This document shows positions 24,094-24,515 of a DNA stretch of 24,515 bases, one piece after another. The stretch spans positions 1 through 24,515 of the forward strand of contig JAYZDP010000187.1 of the NCBI GenBank assembly GCA_036337765.1, in the 5' to 3' direction. The notes beneath the pieces are model-generated. The model saw only the letters and a list, made by a program, of their open reading frames with translations. It made no database searches and was not told where the DNA came from. The translations under genes were made by a program, and so were the position numbers. Every line of letters starts with the position of its first letter. Within the stretch, counting starts at the first letter, position 1. This stretch comes from JAYZDP01 sp036337765 (lineage in GTDB: Bacteria > Acidobacteriota > Thermoanaerobaculia > Multivoradales > Multivoraceae).

Positions 24094-24504
24094 GTGCTGG
24101 CGCTCTGGCAGGTGACGATCGCGCGGATCCGGAGCTTCCTACGTCCCAAGCTGGCGAACATGGAGTTCGACGAAGAGCTGGCGGCACACCTGGCGATGGC
24201 CGAGGCGGACAAGATCCGCGACGGCATGTCGCCCGCCGAGGCGGGTCGCGAGGCGCGTGGGCTACCGTTTGTCAGCGCCTCGTGGCTCGACCTCAAGGTG
24301 GCGCTGCGCATGCTCCGAAAATCATGGGGCTTGACCTTGATCGCGGGCCTGGCGATGATGGTCGTGATCGCCTTTGCCACCGTCGTGTTCGACGTCATCA
24401 CGATGTTCGGAGCCACCGATCTGCCGCTCGACGAGGGCGAGCGTGTGGTGGTGGTGCAGACGTGGGATGCGGATGCGCGGGCCAGACGCGCGCTGCTGCA
24501 CTGA
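24094..24504 (+). pseudogene. ADOP-type FtsX-like permease, truncated and internally deleted
   Basis: The frame from GTG 24094 to TGA 24504 gives 136 residues of a protein family usually about 800 long. It contains the cytoplasmic lead FDEELAAHLAMAEADKIRDGMSPAEAGREA, then RGLPFVSASWLDLKVALRMLRKS, the first transmembrane helix (LTLIAGLAMMVVIAFATVVFDV) and the start of the periplasmic part, LPLDEGERVVVVQTWDADA. Relatives have about 18 more residues (LGG...REHREA) between GREA and RGLP, so a small in-frame deletion is likely near 24253. TGA at 24502 ends it early; the shifted frame there reads AAALMVLV, which resembles the later FtsX membrane segment, hinting at yet another deletion. The window ends 11 bases later, so the downstream remainder cannot be judged. 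Confidence 0.65.
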
Positions 24505-24515
24505 TGGTCCTGGTG

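Noticed and set aside
1..24515. Mobile element, CRISPR array, retron or phage defence system
   Set aside because: No transposase, integrase, reverse transcriptase, long terminal repeats or regularly spaced repeats were seen on either strand.

Overview
The window is high-GC bacterial DNA with about 21 recognisable genes and almost no intergenic space. It most resembles an Acidobacteriota-like genome. The best clues are a PadR regulator remnant placed directly before an ADOP-type (acidobacterial duplicated orphan permease) gene, a set of DUF1592/DUF1552 planctomycete/acidobacterial-type secreted proteins, a TIGR02603-like heme protein beside a PQQ dehydrogenase, and a DUF1080 protein. This assignment is an inference from gene families, not from a marker gene. 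I saw no rRNA, tRNA, CRISPR array, transposase or insertion sequence.

Layout. 1-584: C-terminal end of a YfhO-like membrane protein, perhaps followed by a tiny membrane ORF. 712-2296 (minus): a small membrane protein, then a secreted MsrA-MsrB fusion. 2388-6632 (plus): an MFS transporter translationally coupled to an orphan peptide-type binding lipoprotein, then a family III CoA-transferase broken by an in-frame TGA. 6649-9080 (minus): a two-gene unit of c-type cytochrome (broken by an in-frame TGA) and a PQQ alcohol dehydrogenase with a lanthanide-type Asp pair. 9281-10714 (plus): a decayed hybrid PAS histidine kinase. 10748-12064 (minus): a twice-frameshifted CDGSH iron-sulfur protein and a zinc metalloprotease. 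12106-12735 (plus): a DUF1080 protein. 12754-13228 (minus): an ArsR repressor and a 44-residue stub of an ArsI/CadI-like protein, with a palindromic operator at the ArsR start. 13336-14628 (plus): a second MFS paralogue. 14586-18512 (minus): a four-gene run of conserved secreted protein, DpgC-like oxygenase/crotonase with its catalytic core missing, class IV aminotransferase, and fructosamine-kinase-like kinase. 18604-23830 (plus): a tightly coupled ankyrin, DUF1592 and DUF1552 operon. 23958-end: a PadR stub fused to the start of a truncated ADOP permease.

The most striking property is damage. Eight of the recognisable genes carry internal deletions, frameshifts or in-frame stops, while their neighbours look intact. 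Several deletions remove exactly the functional core and leave both ends of the protein: the ArsI-like metal site, the crotonase active site, the kinase second DHp helix and receiver domain, and the PadR body. The pieces downstream of the lesions still read as good protein, so the damage is recent, or it is an assembly or consensus error. Raw reads would decide between these.
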